Below are positions 1-8,410 of a stretch of DNA of 64,000 nt, in pieces. The notes beneath the pieces are model-generated. The model ran no database searches. It worked only from the letters and a program-made list of their open reading frames with translations, and was not told where the DNA came from. Position numbers and translations under genes: made by a program. The stretch spans positions 496,001 through 560,000 of the forward strand of contig NZ_VDCY01000001.1 in the NCBI RefSeq assembly GCF_006517395.1, in the 5' to 3' direction. Origin of the DNA: Terrilactibacillus laevilacticus. GTDB taxonomy: Bacteria > Bacillota > Bacilli > Bacillales > Sporolactobacillaceae. Each line of letters opens with the position of its first letter. Positions within the stretch are counted from its first letter, which is position 1.

Positions 1-53
1 CATCTTAAGTGTTCAAAACATAAAACTTAAAAAATATAAAGGCGGTTATGAAT

Positions 54-173
54 ATGAAAAGAAAATTATCGTTTAAAGAACTTGTATCTCAGAATAAATC
101 AGAAATTTTAAAAGATCAAGCCATTATAGAAAAAATCGAACAAAAAATTGATAAAAAACTTGGCTTACGATAA
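54..173 (+). CDS. FbpB-family small basic protein
   Basis: A 39-residue, Lys-rich peptide beginning MKRKLSFKELV and ending in a Lys-rich helix. This matches the FbpB family (Fur-regulated small basic proteins), which in Bacillus subtilis take part in the iron-sparing response, possibly with the sRNA FsrA. An upstream in-frame ATG at 48 lies only two bases from the SD AAAGGCGG (38-45); the ATG at 54 is eight bases away, so I chose it. The promoter and any Fur box lie at or beyond the left edge, and I saw no convincing Fur box in the 50 bases available. A terminator follows immediately, so it ends its transcript. The family call is from motif and size only. Confidence 0.72.
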   Translation: MKRKLSFKELVSQNKSEILKDQAIIEKIEQKIDKKLGLR

Positions 174-193
174 TCACAAAAAAATGTAACATC

Positions 194-231
194 AAAAAAA
201 CCACAGGGACACTTCTTCTTGTGGTTTTTTT
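194..231 (+). terminator. Rho-independent terminator after the FbpB-like gene
   Basis: Stem AAAAAACCACA / TGTGGTTTTTT with a 14-base loop, ending in a T run. Confidence 0.8.
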
Positions 232-363
232 GAGTTGATTAAAAGACATTTACTCACTTACCGAGCTATAGGGATTCTATTATTTAAATGAGTGCAAATG
301 GCTATTTTATGATACAATATATGTCGAAAATTCGTTTTTTTATACGTGCTTGGAGGTTAGATT

Positions 364-900
364 GTGAATCAAAAAAATAGAAAAGTTGAGGTTGTCCCAT
401 ACACTAGAGATTGGGTCAAGCAATTTGAAAAAGAATCATTACGACTTAAGCAAGTATTATCTGACCTTTTAGTCAATATTCATCATGTTGGTAGCACAGC
501 CATTCAAGGGATGTGGGCTAAACCAACTATAGATATGATGCTTGAGGTGAAAAATATCGATCAAGTAGACCTACACATGGATCAAATGACGTCCTTAGGC
601 TATGAATCTCTTGGCGAGAATGGGATGAAAGGAAGACGCTATTTTAATAGACTAGCTGAGGATGGCGTAACACATCTAACCCATTTACACGTATTTGAAC
701 ATGGCAGTGTATCAGCCATCCGCCATTTAGCATTTCGAGATTTTTTAAGAGCTCATGAAGAATTGGCAGACTTTTACGGTCAATTAAAAACAAAGTTGAG
801 CACACAATTTCCATACGATATCGAAAGTTATATAGAAGGAAAAGAGGTTGCCATCAAAAAAATTGAGGAACAAGCGTTAATATGGTGGTATGAGAATTAA
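364..900 (+). CDS. GrpB family protein (UPF0157, nucleotidyltransferase-like fold)
   Basis: 178 residues with the GrpB/UPF0157 signature HVGSTAIQG (residues 41-49) followed by KPTIDMML, the pattern seen across this family, which is related to nucleotidyltransferases. The biochemical role of most members is unknown; some are fused to dephospho-CoA kinase, but this copy stands alone. It starts with GTG at 364 behind the SD TTGGAGG (349-355). The sequence is complete and of usual length. The next gene follows after about 20 bases on the same strand and may be co-transcribed. Confidence 0.85.
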   Translation: MNQKNRKVEVVPYTRDWVKQFEKESLRLKQVLSDLLVNIHHVGSTAIQGMWAKPTIDMMLEVKNIDQVDLHMDQMTSLGYESLGENGMKGRRYFNRLAEDGVTHLTHLHVFEHGSVSAIRHLAFRDFLRAHEELADFYGQLKTKLSTQFPYDIESYIEGKEVAIKKIEEQALIWWYEN

Positions 901-918
901 TGAAGGAAGGGTTTTAAG

Positions 919-1707
919 ATAAAAAAGACAATCATTTTGATATGTGGACTTATATGTATAATACTCGCAACTTTTTTTGTTATCAATCAACAGTTTCATC
1001 TATTAAATAAAGCTAAAGCTCTTGTTAATGTGCAACAAAAGACAAATAAACCCATTGAAAAGAAAACCCTTAACATCGTTGCTATTGGCGATTCATTAAC
1101 TCAAGGTGTGGGTGACGAAAAAAACCATGGTTACGTGGGAGCAACCGTTGAGAAATTGAATCAATTAAAAACAGTTAGACGTGTCAACGTGGCTAACTTT
1201 GCACATAAAGGAGATAAAACGCAAGATCTTCTTATGGTCTTGAAAAAAGATCACGTACAAGATCAGTTAAAACAAGCTGACTGTATTTTCATGACGATTG
1301 GTGGAAATGATATTACTGGAGTTTTACGTACAAGGTTACTAAATTTAAAGGAACAAGATTTCAAAAACGAGCAAGTAGCGTACGTAGAAAGACTAAATAC
1401 GATATTAAAAAAGATTAGGGAGTTGAACCCAAAAGCACCGATCTTTTTATTTGGGCTTTATAATCCCTTTGAAGACTATTTTGCAGATGTGAACAATCAT
1501 TTTGTCCAAATACTCGGTGATTGGAATCATGAGACGGAATCGACCCTCGCTAAGTATTCAGACACCGTCTTTATTCCAACCTACAAAACATTTAAAGGGA
1601 AAGGTGATAAACTCCTTTTTGAGGATCATTTTCATCCCAATCATAAAGGATATGGTCTTTTATCTGATCTCTTATTTTTAAAAGTTAAAGAGGATTTTTC
1701 TTTGTAA
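919..1707 (+). CDS. SGNH/GDSL hydrolase, YpmR-like, membrane-anchored or secreted
   Basis: Serine esterase/lipase of the SGNH family. Block I GDSLTQG holds the nucleophile Ser (about residue 59), GGND is block III, and DHFHPNHKGY near the C-terminus carries the Asp and His of block V. The N-terminus is one hydrophobic segment (about residues 4-22), a signal peptide or anchor, so the enzyme acts outside the membrane. The start is unusual: the SD GAAGGAAGG (902-910) is 8 bases before an in-frame ATA at 919, which would give the normal Lys-Lys N-terminus of a signal sequence (MKKTIILICG). The first conventional start is TTG at 937, 26 bases from the SD and without the basic residues. I prefer 919 but 937 is possible. 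Similar to YpmR of B. subtilis; substrate unknown. Confidence 0.8.
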   Translation: MKKTIILICGLICIILATFFVINQQFHLLNKAKALVNVQQKTNKPIEKKTLNIVAIGDSLTQGVGDEKNHGYVGATVEKLNQLKTVRRVNVANFAHKGDKTQDLLMVLKKDHVQDQLKQADCIFMTIGGNDITGVLRTRLLNLKEQDFKNEQVAYVERLNTILKKIRELNPKAPIFLFGLYNPFEDYFADVNNHFVQILGDWNHETESTLAKYSDTVFIPTYKTFKGKGDKLLFEDHFHPNHKGYGLLSDLLFLKVKEDFSL

Positions 1708-1791
1708 GGCATGTATAATTAAAATAAACATGACCATCCTAAGACTTAATTCGCCATGTGTGCGAAGAGTAATAAAAAAAGGTGGGGTCAT

Positions 1792-1911
1792 ATGATGGCA
1801 GATAAAAAGAGACATTCCAGTCAACAAAATGGAAATCCAAAACCTTTAAGTGGGAATAAAAATGCTAAACAAAGACAAATGAAAAGACAAAAACATGGTG
1901 AAGGAAGTTAA
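1792..1911 (+). CDS. sspP: Small acid-soluble spore protein P (SspP-like)
   Basis: A 39-residue, very basic, Gln/Asn-rich peptide. Its centre NPKPLSGNKNAKQRQ followed by RQKHG resembles the family pattern 'QPEPLSGSKKVKNRN..RQKH' of SspP, a minor spore core protein. SD AAAGGTGGGG lies at 1778-1786; the start is ATG 1792 (ATG 1795 also possible). It stands alone with a strong terminator just downstream. SspP is expected to be made in the forespore, but I did not find a clear sigma-G promoter. The match is from memory of the family; its small size limits certainty. Confidence 0.75.
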   Translation: MMADKKRHSSQQNGNPKPLSGNKNAKQRQMKRQKHGEGS

Positions 1912-1923
1912 CTTTTTAAGCTT

Positions 1924-1970
1924 AAGCGAAAGCCTAGTTGGAATAAATTCCAACGGGCTTTCGCTTTTTT
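1924..1970 (+). terminator. Strong terminator after sspP
   Basis: Long stem AAGCGAAAGCC...GGCTTTCGCTT with an inner GTTGGAA/TTCCAAC arm and a trailing T run. Confidence 0.88.
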
Positions 1971-2109
1971 ATGTATTGTCTGATTTAAAATGATCTGTAT
2001 TATTTCTCTAAAAGGAGGGTTCATTTATACACTTACCATTTAAAATGTTATAATTCTAATTAATCAGTATACGAAACCAATTAGTCATTAAACAAGGGGA
2101 TGAATATTA

Positions 2110-2964
2110 ATGAGTACAATTCTTTATAATGATCAATTTGTACCTAGAAAAGAAGGAAAAGTCGACATTGAAGATAGGGGTTATCAATTTGGAGACGGGA
2201 TATACGAAGTATTTCGCGTTTACCACGGGAAGGTTTTTCTTATGGAATGGCATTTAGATCGCCTTCAGCGAAGTATTAAGGAACTTTATTTAACACTTCC
2301 TTATCCAATCCAACAAATTGAGAAAAATATATATGCTCTTATAGAAAAAAATAGCCTCATTGAAGGCACCGTCTATCTTCAAATAACACGTGGAGCAACA
2401 AGTCGAAATCACTTATTTCCTACTAACACAAATCCCGTTCTTATTGCGTATACCACACATTTAAAAAGAGAAGAGGCGGTTGTTAAGGATGGAATTAAAG
2501 TAAGTCTATTAGATGATATCCGGTGGTTACGTTGTGACATTAAAACACTAAATTTACTTGGTAATGTACTAAATAAGGAAAAAGCACATCAAGAAGGTTC
2601 AAGCGAAGCGATTCAACATCGTGGCGATATTGTGACTGAAGGATGCACTTCGAATGTCTTTATCGTCAAAGAGGGCGTGTTAATCACTCATCAAGCCGAT
2701 CACTTTATCCTAAATGGTATAACCCGTATGTACGTATTGGAATTAGCTACAAAGTTAGGCATTAAAATTGAAGAACGTCAGTATACGATCAACGAATGTC
2801 TCCAAGCAGATGAAGTTTTTATCACGAGTACTGGAGCAGAAGTGACACCTGTTATTCAAATTAAAGACCATCTCATAAATCAAGGAAAGCCTGGCCCGAT
2901 TACCAAACAACTTTTTTCAGAATTTGAAAATGAAATTAAAAGAATGGAAAAAGTTTCTCAATAA
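2110..2964 (+). CDS. dat: D-amino-acid transaminase (D-alanine aminotransferase)
   Basis: 284-residue fold-type IV PLP enzyme. Lys145 in the motif CDIKTLN is the position that forms the Schiff base in Bacillus D-amino-acid transaminases, and the downstream segment IVTEGCTSNVF is the phosphate-binding signature of the class. It interconverts D-Ala and 2-oxoglutarate with pyruvate and D-Glu, supplying D-Glu for peptidoglycan. The start ATG is 8-9 bases after AAGGGGATG (the SD). A possible sigma-A -10 (TATAAT, 2049-2054) lies upstream. It is monocistronic, flanked by terminators. The link to the D-amino-acid and muropeptide genes at 41.6-52 kb is thematic only. Confidence 0.9.
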   Translation: MSTILYNDQFVPRKEGKVDIEDRGYQFGDGIYEVFRVYHGKVFLMEWHLDRLQRSIKELYLTLPYPIQQIEKNIYALIEKNSLIEGTVYLQITRGATSRNHLFPTNTNPVLIAYTTHLKREEAVVKDGIKVSLLDDIRWLRCDIKTLNLLGNVLNKEKAHQEGSSEAIQHRGDIVTEGCTSNVFIVKEGVLITHQADHFILNGITRMYVLELATKLGIKIEERQYTINECLQADEVFITSTGAEVTPVIQIKDHLINQGKPGPITKQLFSEFENEIKRMEKVSQ

Positions 2965-2981
2965 TGTTTTTTTAAATGTGA

Positions 2982-3012
2982 AAACACCTCTTTATCCGAA
3001 AAGAGGTGTTAA
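2982..3012 (+). terminator. Terminator-like hairpin after dat
   Basis: AACACCTCTTT / AAGAGGTGTT stem; only a short T/A tail, so it may be a weak terminator serving both convergent genes. Confidence 0.55.
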
Positions 3013-3057
3013 TTATGGGGTATCAGCTAAAGTACGCCAAGTAAGAAGATCATTATC

Positions 3058-3339
3058 TTATGATAAATGATTATTTTGCGAGCTTTTTATTTGCTTGATC
3101 ACTTTATCAGCCTGATCAATATCTTGTTCTGCTGTCTGAATAAGTGGGTCTTGATTGATCTTGCTTTGTGCTAATTCTTGTTTTGCTTTTTGGGTATATT
3201 GTTCTGTTTGATGAAACGCAAGATTATTTTGCATGGCTTCAGCTTGTGTGATTGAATTCATTGCATTTTGTAAATAGTTTTGTGCTTTCTTTAGTGATTT
3301 AAGGTGTTCTTTAGATTGGATTTGATCCGCTTCATTCAT
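3058..3339 (-). CDS. Small all-helical protein, possibly DUF2564 family
   Basis: 93 residues, rich in Gln, Lys, Ala and Glu, with no hydrophobic segment. It reads as two or three amphipathic helices (AQNYLQNAMNSITQAE..., QTEQYTQKAKQELAQSK, IDQADKVIKQIK). The pattern recalls DUF2564 proteins of bacilli, which have no known function, but I am not sure of that match. The SD GGAGGA is 7-8 bases before ATG, so translation is likely. It is transcribed convergently to dat and stands alone; the region upstream of it holds a family A repeat. No enzymatic motif is visible. Confidence 0.6.
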   Translation of the reverse strand: MNEADQIQSKEHLKSLKKAQNYLQNAMNSITQAEAMQNNLAFHQTEQYTQKAKQELAQSKINQDPLIQTAEQDIDQADKVIKQIKSSQNNHLS

Positions 3340-3425
3340 TTATAGTTCCTCCGTAACGTAGATTTTCACTTCTCTATTGTAGTTTTTCACCTTTTTAATA
3401 AATTTATGTTTAGGACTTGAATTAC

Positions 3426-3645
3426 TCGCCTTAACGGCTAGTAAAGACCCCCACCCTCAAGGTAATAAGTGTAAACGAGCATTTTCTAGGTGGGAGTAAC
3501 TGCCCGTAAAAGTCCGATTGGTTCAGACTGACAACCAGTGGGGGATGACACAGGCTAAAAACCAGGCGTCCTGTCGCAATGCCTGCACTAGCACATCCTG
3601 TATGTCGAAAAAACCCCCACTGATTGAAGTACGGCCTCATAAATA
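3426..3645 (+). repeat. Family A structured repeat, copy 1 (IS200/IS605 right-end / omega-RNA-like)
   Basis: GC-rich island in AT-rich DNA. The left part contains a long hairpin (ACGGCTAGTAAAGACC... against ...GTAACTGCCCGT) and then GTCCGATTGGTTCAG. The right part is a second folded domain with an outer stem CAGTGGGGG / CCCCCACTG, an inner ACAGG/CCTGT stem and AGGCGTCC...GCCT. It shares near-identical blocks with copies at 24.6 and 59.5 kb and the left block of the copy at 35.1 kb. The open frame on the minus strand across it (3431-3676) is an artefact of GC-rich repeat sequence. Layout and motifs resemble the tnpB-distal right end of IS200/IS605 elements; this is recognition by eye. Confidence 0.7.
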
Positions 3646-3740
3646 GTTGAAAAAATGACACAAATGAGTCATTCATTCAATTTCCATTGTGATAGGATGA
3701 GATAGGATAATTTAGTTAGTTGGTTTCGGAGGGTACAGAA

Positions 3741-4652
3741 ATGATCGAAGTTATTGCTACAGCAGAATCTGTTAATCAGGCTAAGGCCTTGTTAACAGTA
3801 GGTATAGATACATTGTATGTCGGTCAAGATCAATTTGGTTTACGATTACCAAAGTCATTAACATTGGATGAGATTGAAGAAATCGTTCAGGAAGCACATA
3901 AGTTTCAAAAACGCCTTATTGTTGCTGTAAATGGTTTAATGCACAATCATCATATTGATGATGTTCCAGACTATTTAAGTAAACTGGATCAAATAGGCGT
4001 GGATGCCATCACAGTAGGTGATCCTGGTGTGATTATGACCCTTCAAGAACTAAACCTATCTTTACCTTTTATATATGATGCTCAGACGATGGTTACTTCA
4101 GCCGACCATATTTCTTTTTGGGTAAAAAGAGGCGCTATTGGAGCTGTGGCTGCGAGAGAGTTAACATTAATTGAACTTGAGAATATTCAAAATAATATTT
4201 CCGTTCCTTTAGAAGTTCAAGTTTATGGACCGACATGTATTCATCAATCCAAACGGCCCTTAGTATCAAATTATTTTAGATATTCACAAAAAAATGAAGC
4301 AACAAATAGAGAAAGAGGCTTGTTTTTATCTGAACCGAAAGATCCCGAAACGCAGTATCCTATCTATGAAGATCAAAATGGAACACACATTTATTCAACA
4401 GAGGACCTCTCGTTGATGCCTTATCTTGATCGGTGTGTCCAAAAAGGAATAACTACTTGGAAATTAGACGGTGTGCTTCTTCAAGGTGATCGATTTGTCC
4501 GTATTGCTCAATTATTTGTATCTGCAAAACAAGCGATTGAGTCAGGCGCCTACTCATCTGCTACATTTGAAACAAAACTTCATGAATTACAACCAACAAA
4601 TCGACCACTTGGAGCAGGATTTTATTTAAAACAACCTGGAGACGTTCAGTAA
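3741..4652 (+). CDS. trhP1: Peptidase U32 family protein TrhP1 (YrrN-like), tRNA 5-hydroxyuridine synthesis
   Basis: 303-residue U32-family protein paired with the longer U32 gene that follows. In B. subtilis the equivalent pair (YrrN/YrrO) makes 5-hydroxyuridine at the wobble position of certain tRNAs using prephenate, without oxygen. It shows the U32 barrel features VYGPTCIHQSKRPLVSNYFR (shorter and less Cys-rich than in TrhP2) and a C-terminal LDRCVQKGITTWKLDG segment. A start at TTG 3720 is possible, but the SD GGAGGG (3728-3733) lies 7 bases before ATG 3741, so I chose 3741. It is 13 bases from the next gene and in one operon with it. TrmR, the methyltransferase often next to this pair, is not adjacent here. 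Confidence 0.85.
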   Translation: MIEVIATAESVNQAKALLTVGIDTLYVGQDQFGLRLPKSLTLDEIEEIVQEAHKFQKRLIVAVNGLMHNHHIDDVPDYLSKLDQIGVDAITVGDPGVIMTLQELNLSLPFIYDAQTMVTSADHISFWVKRGAIGAVAARELTLIELENIQNNISVPLEVQVYGPTCIHQSKRPLVSNYFRYSQKNEATNRERGLFLSEPKDPETQYPIYEDQNGTHIYSTEDLSLMPYLDRCVQKGITTWKLDGVLLQGDRFVRIAQLFVSAKQAIESGAYSSATFETKLHELQPTNRPLGAGFYLKQPGDVQ

Positions 4653-4665
4653 GGAGTTAAGTAAG

Positions 4666-5895
4666 ATGGGAGTAAAAATGAAAAAACCTGAAATTTTAGC
4701 ACCAGCAGGGAACTTAGAAAAGTTGAAAATCGCCATTAGGTACGGGGCAGATGCTGTTTATATCGGTGGACAAGACTATGGACTACGTTCAAGAGCAGGA
4801 AATTTTGATTTTGATCAAATGCAAGAAGGGATTGCTTTTGCTCACGATCGTGATGCCAAAGTATATGTAGCGGCTAATATGGTCACCCATGAAGGCGATT
4901 CAAAAGGATCTGGAGAATTTTTCCGAACCTTAAGAGATATCGGTATTGATGCCGTCATCGTGTCTGATCCCGCTCTAATTGCGATATGTATGAGTGAAGC
5001 ACCAGGTCTACCAGTGCACCTATCTACTCAATCTTCTGCCACAAATTATAAAACGTTAGAATTTTGGAAAAAGGAAGGATTAGAGAGGGTCGTATTGGCT
5101 CGTGAAGTCAATATGGAAGAAATTCGTGAAATCCGCCGAAAAACGGATGTTGAAATTGAAGCCTTCATTCACGGAGCAATGTGTATTTCTTACTCTGGTC
5201 GATGTGTCTTATCTAATCACATGTCAAATCGTGATGCCAATAGAGGAGGATGTGCTCAATCTTGTCGATGGAAATACGATTTGTTTGATATGGATGATGT
5301 AGCGACGAAGCATAGCCTAATTAAAGAAGGTGACGATCCTTTCTCAATGAGTGCTGTGGATTTAGCCATGATTCGCCATATACCAGATATTGTAAGCACG
5401 GGTATTGATAGTCTAAAAATAGAAGGGCGAATGAAATCGATACATTATGTATCAACCGTTGTTAATGTTTATCGAAAAGCGATTGATACGTATTGTTCTG
5501 ATCCAGAAAATTATACTTTTGACCCTGCTTGGGAAGAAGAGTTATGGAAGACAGCTCAACGCGAATTAGCATCTGGCTTTTATTATCACATTCCAACAGA
5601 GAATGAACAAATCTTTGCCAAACCAAGAAAAATTCCTCAGTATACTTTTGCAGCGCAAGTCATTGATTATGACCCATCCACGAAAATGGCAACGCTACAA
5701 CAAAGAAACAACTTTGGAGTGGGGGAAGCGGTTGAATTTTATGGACCGGGTTTGATTCATCATAAACAAGTTATTGAGGCTATTTGGGATGAAAATGGAA
5801 ATGCTATTGATCGAGCTCCAAACGCCATGATGATCGTTAAAGTCAAAGTGGATCATCCTGTTGATCCTTACTATCTAATGAGAAAAAAAAGATAA
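4666..5895 (+). CDS. trhP2: Peptidase U32 family protein TrhP2 (YrrO-like), tRNA 5-hydroxyuridine synthesis
   Basis: About 409 residues. The U32 signature is intact: EAFIHGAMCISYSGRC, then SNHMSNRDANRGGC and QSCRWKY, giving the conserved Cys set (around residues 170-205), probably for an Fe-S cluster. IEGRMKSIHYV and a C-terminal beta-barrel domain (after about residue 320) follow. Works with TrhP1 to hydroxylate U34 of tRNAs reading NNU/NNA/NNG-type boxes. The start at ATG 4666 is 9 bases after AAGGAG; ATG 4678 (MKKPEILAPAGN) is an alternative. A terminator follows directly, so the operon is two genes. Confidence 0.88.
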   Translation: MGVKMKKPEILAPAGNLEKLKIAIRYGADAVYIGGQDYGLRSRAGNFDFDQMQEGIAFAHDRDAKVYVAANMVTHEGDSKGSGEFFRTLRDIGIDAVIVSDPALIAICMSEAPGLPVHLSTQSSATNYKTLEFWKKEGLERVVLAREVNMEEIREIRRKTDVEIEAFIHGAMCISYSGRCVLSNHMSNRDANRGGCAQSCRWKYDLFDMDDVATKHSLIKEGDDPFSMSAVDLAMIRHIPDIVSTGIDSLKIEGRMKSIHYVSTVVNVYRKAIDTYCSDPENYTFDPAWEEELWKTAQRELASGFYYHIPTENEQIFAKPRKIPQYTFAAQVIDYDPSTKMATLQQRNNFGVGEAVEFYGPGLIHHKQVIEAIWDENGNAIDRAPNAMMIVKVKVDHPVDPYYLMRKKR

Positions 5896-5906
5896 AGAAA
5901 AAAGAT

Positions 5907-5940
5907 AAAGATGTTGCTCTAATAGGGCAACATCTTTTTT
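5907..5940 (+). terminator. Terminator after trhP2
   Basis: AAAGATGTTGC / GCAACATCTTTTTT stem with T run. Confidence 0.85.
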
Positions 5941-5945
5941 GATTA

Positions 5946-7616
5946 TTAATTATTTTGTGCGGCCAAAGCTTTACCAACTTTATTTAAGAGTTCCGGCATA
6001 TCCATTCGATCCATCACAACCTCAATAAAGTGGAGTGTATCTGTATTTGCGATGGTGTTTTTTAAGGCATCAATCAGTTCTCCTTCGGTTGATACTTTTA
6101 CTTGATTAGATTTTGCTCCTAAGACTGACGGTATTTCTGCATAATTCCACATCTGAATATCGTTATACACTTGTTTTTCCCCATGGATGGCACGTTCAAC
6201 TGTATAACCATCATTGTTAAAAACAAAAATAATCGGCTTGATTTGCTGTCTCGCCATGGTTGATATTTCTTGGAACGTCAGTTGAAAGGCCCCGTCACCA
6301 ATGAATAAAATATTTCTCCTTGTAGGATCGGCGAGTTGCGTACCTAGTAGAGCAGGTAATGTATAACCGATTGATCCCCACAATGGTTGACCAATAAAGG
6401 TTACGTGTTCTTTTAAAGGAATCGTGGATAATCCAAAATAGGCTGTGCCTTGGTCTGCGATAAGAACGTCATCTTTTTGAATAAATTGATGCATTAATTC
6501 CCAAAATCTTTCTTGTAAGATGGGCTGTTCAGGTTTTGCATAGAAAGAGGATAGATGTTTGTACTCATCTTGAGATAAAATAGGTTTTATATCTAAAGTC
6601 TCTGGACCACGTTTGGTTATTCGAGTTGATAGAGCCGTTAAAGCATCAACCATTTCGATGTTTTCCCAAGTATCATCTTGGTATCGAATTCCGTGAGGCA
6701 TGATATGAATAACCTGCTGCTCAGAAAAGCCTTGTGAAAATCCACTTGTTATGGAATCGGTGAGTCTAACACCAATACAGATGATACAATCTGAAGAGTC
6801 GATGCGTTTTCTCAAATATGGAGTACTTGTTTTACCACTATAGACCCCGATATGTTGAGGATGATCCTCATCAAATACACCCTTACCCATACTTAAGGTA
6901 GCTACAGGGAAACCCGTTTTTTCAGCAAAAGTTTTTAAAGTTGAATAAGCATCGTAACGGTATACCTGATAATCAGCTAAGATGACGGGTGATGTTGCTT
7001 TTTCAATAACTGGTAATAAGTGTCTGATCAATTTATTTAATGTATTCGTATCAGTCTGAGGAAGATTTTCTAATAAAGCCGTTTTGGGCATTGTCGCTGG
7101 TTTAGAATGTATATCAACAGGTAAAGTAATATGGACAGGTTTCTTTTTCAGTACACACAGGCGTAGTACGCGATCTATTTCATCCGTAGCATTTTGTTCA
7201 TTCAACGTCGTTTGAGCGACGCTTACTTCACTGAACATTCTTGAAAAGTGATGAAAGTCCCCGTCACCTAGTGTATGATGGACTAATTTTCCTGCATTTG
7301 ATACAACAGTCGATGGAGCTCCCGTAATTTTGACAACAGGGACTTCTTCCGCATAGGATCCAGCAATTCCGTTTATTGCACTTAACTCACCAACACCAAA
7401 AGTTGTGACTAGAGCACTGATTCCGTGAATACGTGCATAACCATCAGCTGCATATGACGCATTTAATTCATTACAATTTCCGACCCATTCCAGTGCTGGG
7501 TGATCAACAATATCATCCAAAAATGATAAGTTATAGTCTCCTGGAACACCAAAGATATGTCTAATACCAAGCTCAGCTAAACGGTCGATTAAATACCGTC
7601 CGATTGTATATTCCAC
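5946..7616 (-). CDS. ThDP-dependent 2-oxo-acid decarboxylase (pyruvate / indolepyruvate decarboxylase type)
   Basis: 556 residues, the full length of the pyruvate decarboxylase family. Glu50 in NCNELNASYAADGY is the cofactor-activating Glu; the adjacent His113-His114 (VHHTLGDGDFHHF) is the active-site HH pair typical of pyruvate/phenylpyruvate/indolepyruvate decarboxylases and absent from acetolactate synthases. The ThDP-Mg motif GDGAFQLT...NNDGYTVE is present, including the catalytic Glu of NDGYTVE. It converts a 2-oxo acid to an aldehyde and CO2 in the cytosol. It starts with GTG at 7616 and is divergent from a MarR regulator, with two palindromes bracketing its promoter. Substrate (pyruvate against branched or aromatic oxo acids) cannot be told by eye. 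No alcohol dehydrogenase is adjacent. Confidence 0.88.
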   Translation of the reverse strand: MEYTIGRYLIDRLAELGIRHIFGVPGDYNLSFLDDIVDHPALEWVGNCNELNASYAADGYARIHGISALVTTFGVGELSAINGIAGSYAEEVPVVKITGAPSTVVSNAGKLVHHTLGDGDFHHFSRMFSEVSVAQTTLNEQNATDEIDRVLRLCVLKKKPVHITLPVDIHSKPATMPKTALLENLPQTDTNTLNKLIRHLLPVIEKATSPVILADYQVYRYDAYSTLKTFAEKTGFPVATLSMGKGVFDEDHPQHIGVYSGKTSTPYLRKRIDSSDCIICIGVRLTDSITSGFSQGFSEQQVIHIMPHGIRYQDDTWENIEMVDALTALSTRITKRGPETLDIKPILSQDEYKHLSSFYAKPEQPILQERFWELMHQFIQKDDVLIADQGTAYFGLSTIPLKEHVTFIGQPLWGSIGYTLPALLGTQLADPTRRNILFIGDGAFQLTFQEISTMARQQIKPIIFVFNNDGYTVERAIHGEKQVYNDIQMWNYAEIPSVLGAKSNQVKVSTEGELIDALKNTIANTDTLHFIEVVMDRMDMPELLNKVGKALAAQNN

Positions 7617-7646
7617 TCTATATCACTCCCAAGAAGAAATTAGAAA

Positions 7647-7668
7647 TTAGGTCAATAAGATTGACTTA
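7647..7668. promoter_or_regulatory. Candidate MarR operator O2 (proximal to the decarboxylase)
   Basis: TTAGGTCAA-TAAGA-TTGACTTA, an imperfect copy of the perfect palindrome at 7695-7719. It lies just downstream of the decarboxylase -10 element on the minus strand. Confidence 0.65.
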
Positions 7669-7675
7669 TATGATT

Positions 7676-7704
7676 ATTTTATATAAAAAACGAATTTAGG
7701 TCAA
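7676..7704 (-). promoter_or_regulatory. Sigma-A promoter of the decarboxylase gene
   Basis: On the minus strand TTGACC (7704-7699), 17 bases, TAAAAT (7681-7676). The -35 element lies inside the distal palindrome and the transcript start would fall next to or in the proximal one. Confidence 0.65.
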
Positions 7705-7719
7705 TATACTTGACCTAAA
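7695..7719. promoter_or_regulatory. Candidate MarR operator O1
   Basis: Perfect palindrome with 10-base arms TTTAGGTCAA / TTGACCTAAA around a 5-base centre. The centre is 49 bp from that of O2. It overlaps the -35 of the leftward decarboxylase promoter and lies about 110 bp upstream of marR. Confidence 0.75.
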
Positions 7720-7826
7720 AACCATCACTCAAATTATAGTTTATCGATTATCTTTTTTAATACTCGTGTTCGAAATAGTGAAAATGATGGTATGATATAT
7801 TTACAGCGAAAGGGGAATCTAAACAA

Positions 7827-8321
7827 GTGAATCACGAAGAAGACGAACTTAATGAATTGCTCATATTATTTTATTTTGGATATCGAACATTTACAGAAAA
7901 ACCCAATCAAATGATTCAAAAGTATGGAATTCAGAGAGTCCACCATCGTATTTTATTTTTTATTGCAAGAATTCCAGGAATCACGGTAAATGAATTATTA
8001 ACGGTTTTAGAAGTAACTAAGCAAGCCTTAAATCATCCACTTAGACAACTTACGGAAAAGGGTTTTATTTTACATAAACCAGGTGAATTTGATAAAAGAT
8101 ATAAGCAGCTTTATTTAACGGATCGTGGAGTGAATTTGGAAAGAGAACTCAGTAAAGTGCAACAAGAGCAAATGAAAACGATTTTTACTAAATTAGGTGG
8201 AAATCATCAGGAAGCCTGGGTCGATGTGATGAAGGAATTATCTAGTGTTAGACCTGGTCAAAAATTCTTTAAAGATTTATTTTTAACAAAGAATTCAGAG
8301 ACCAATATAAACAATAAATAA
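7827..8321 (+). CDS. MarR-family transcriptional regulator
   Basis: 164 residues with a winged helix-turn-helix: ARIPGITVNELLTVLEVTKQALNH (roughly residues 52-75) and the wing GEFDKRYKQLYLTDRG, where the D-x-R-x-x-x-L-x-L-T pattern is diagnostic of MarR. It starts with GTG behind GAAAGGGGA (7807-7815). A likely own promoter is the extended -10 TGGTATGAT at about 7787-7795. It is divergent from the 2-oxo-acid decarboxylase, and the intergenic palindromes suit a dimeric regulator, so it probably represses the decarboxylase and perhaps itself. The ligand is unknown; an oxo acid or phenolic acid would fit the family. Confidence 0.85.
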   Translation: MNHEEDELNELLILFYFGYRTFTEKPNQMIQKYGIQRVHHRILFFIARIPGITVNELLTVLEVTKQALNHPLRQLTEKGFILHKPGEFDKRYKQLYLTDRGVNLERELSKVQQEQMKTIFTKLGGNHQEAWVDVMKELSSVRPGQKFFKDLFLTKNSETNINNK

Positions 8322-8410
8322 CCTATGCAAAATAATCAAAATGTTGAAGATCCAACAAATATGCCAAAATATTCTTGAAAACACAATCAATAAAAGAGAA
8401 TTAATGAATG

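Noticed and set aside
3426-3645. CRISPR or tRNA-like structure in the GC-rich islands
   Set aside because: No regularly spaced short repeats and no cloverleaf with T-loop or CCA signals; blocks match dispersed repeat families instead.
3431-3676. Minus-strand open frame of 81 codons
   Set aside because: Lies wholly in a family A repeat, Pro/Cys-rich artefact of GC-rich hairpins, no SD.
8328-8378. 17-codon ATG ORF after marR
   Set aside because: No SD and no conservation that I know of.
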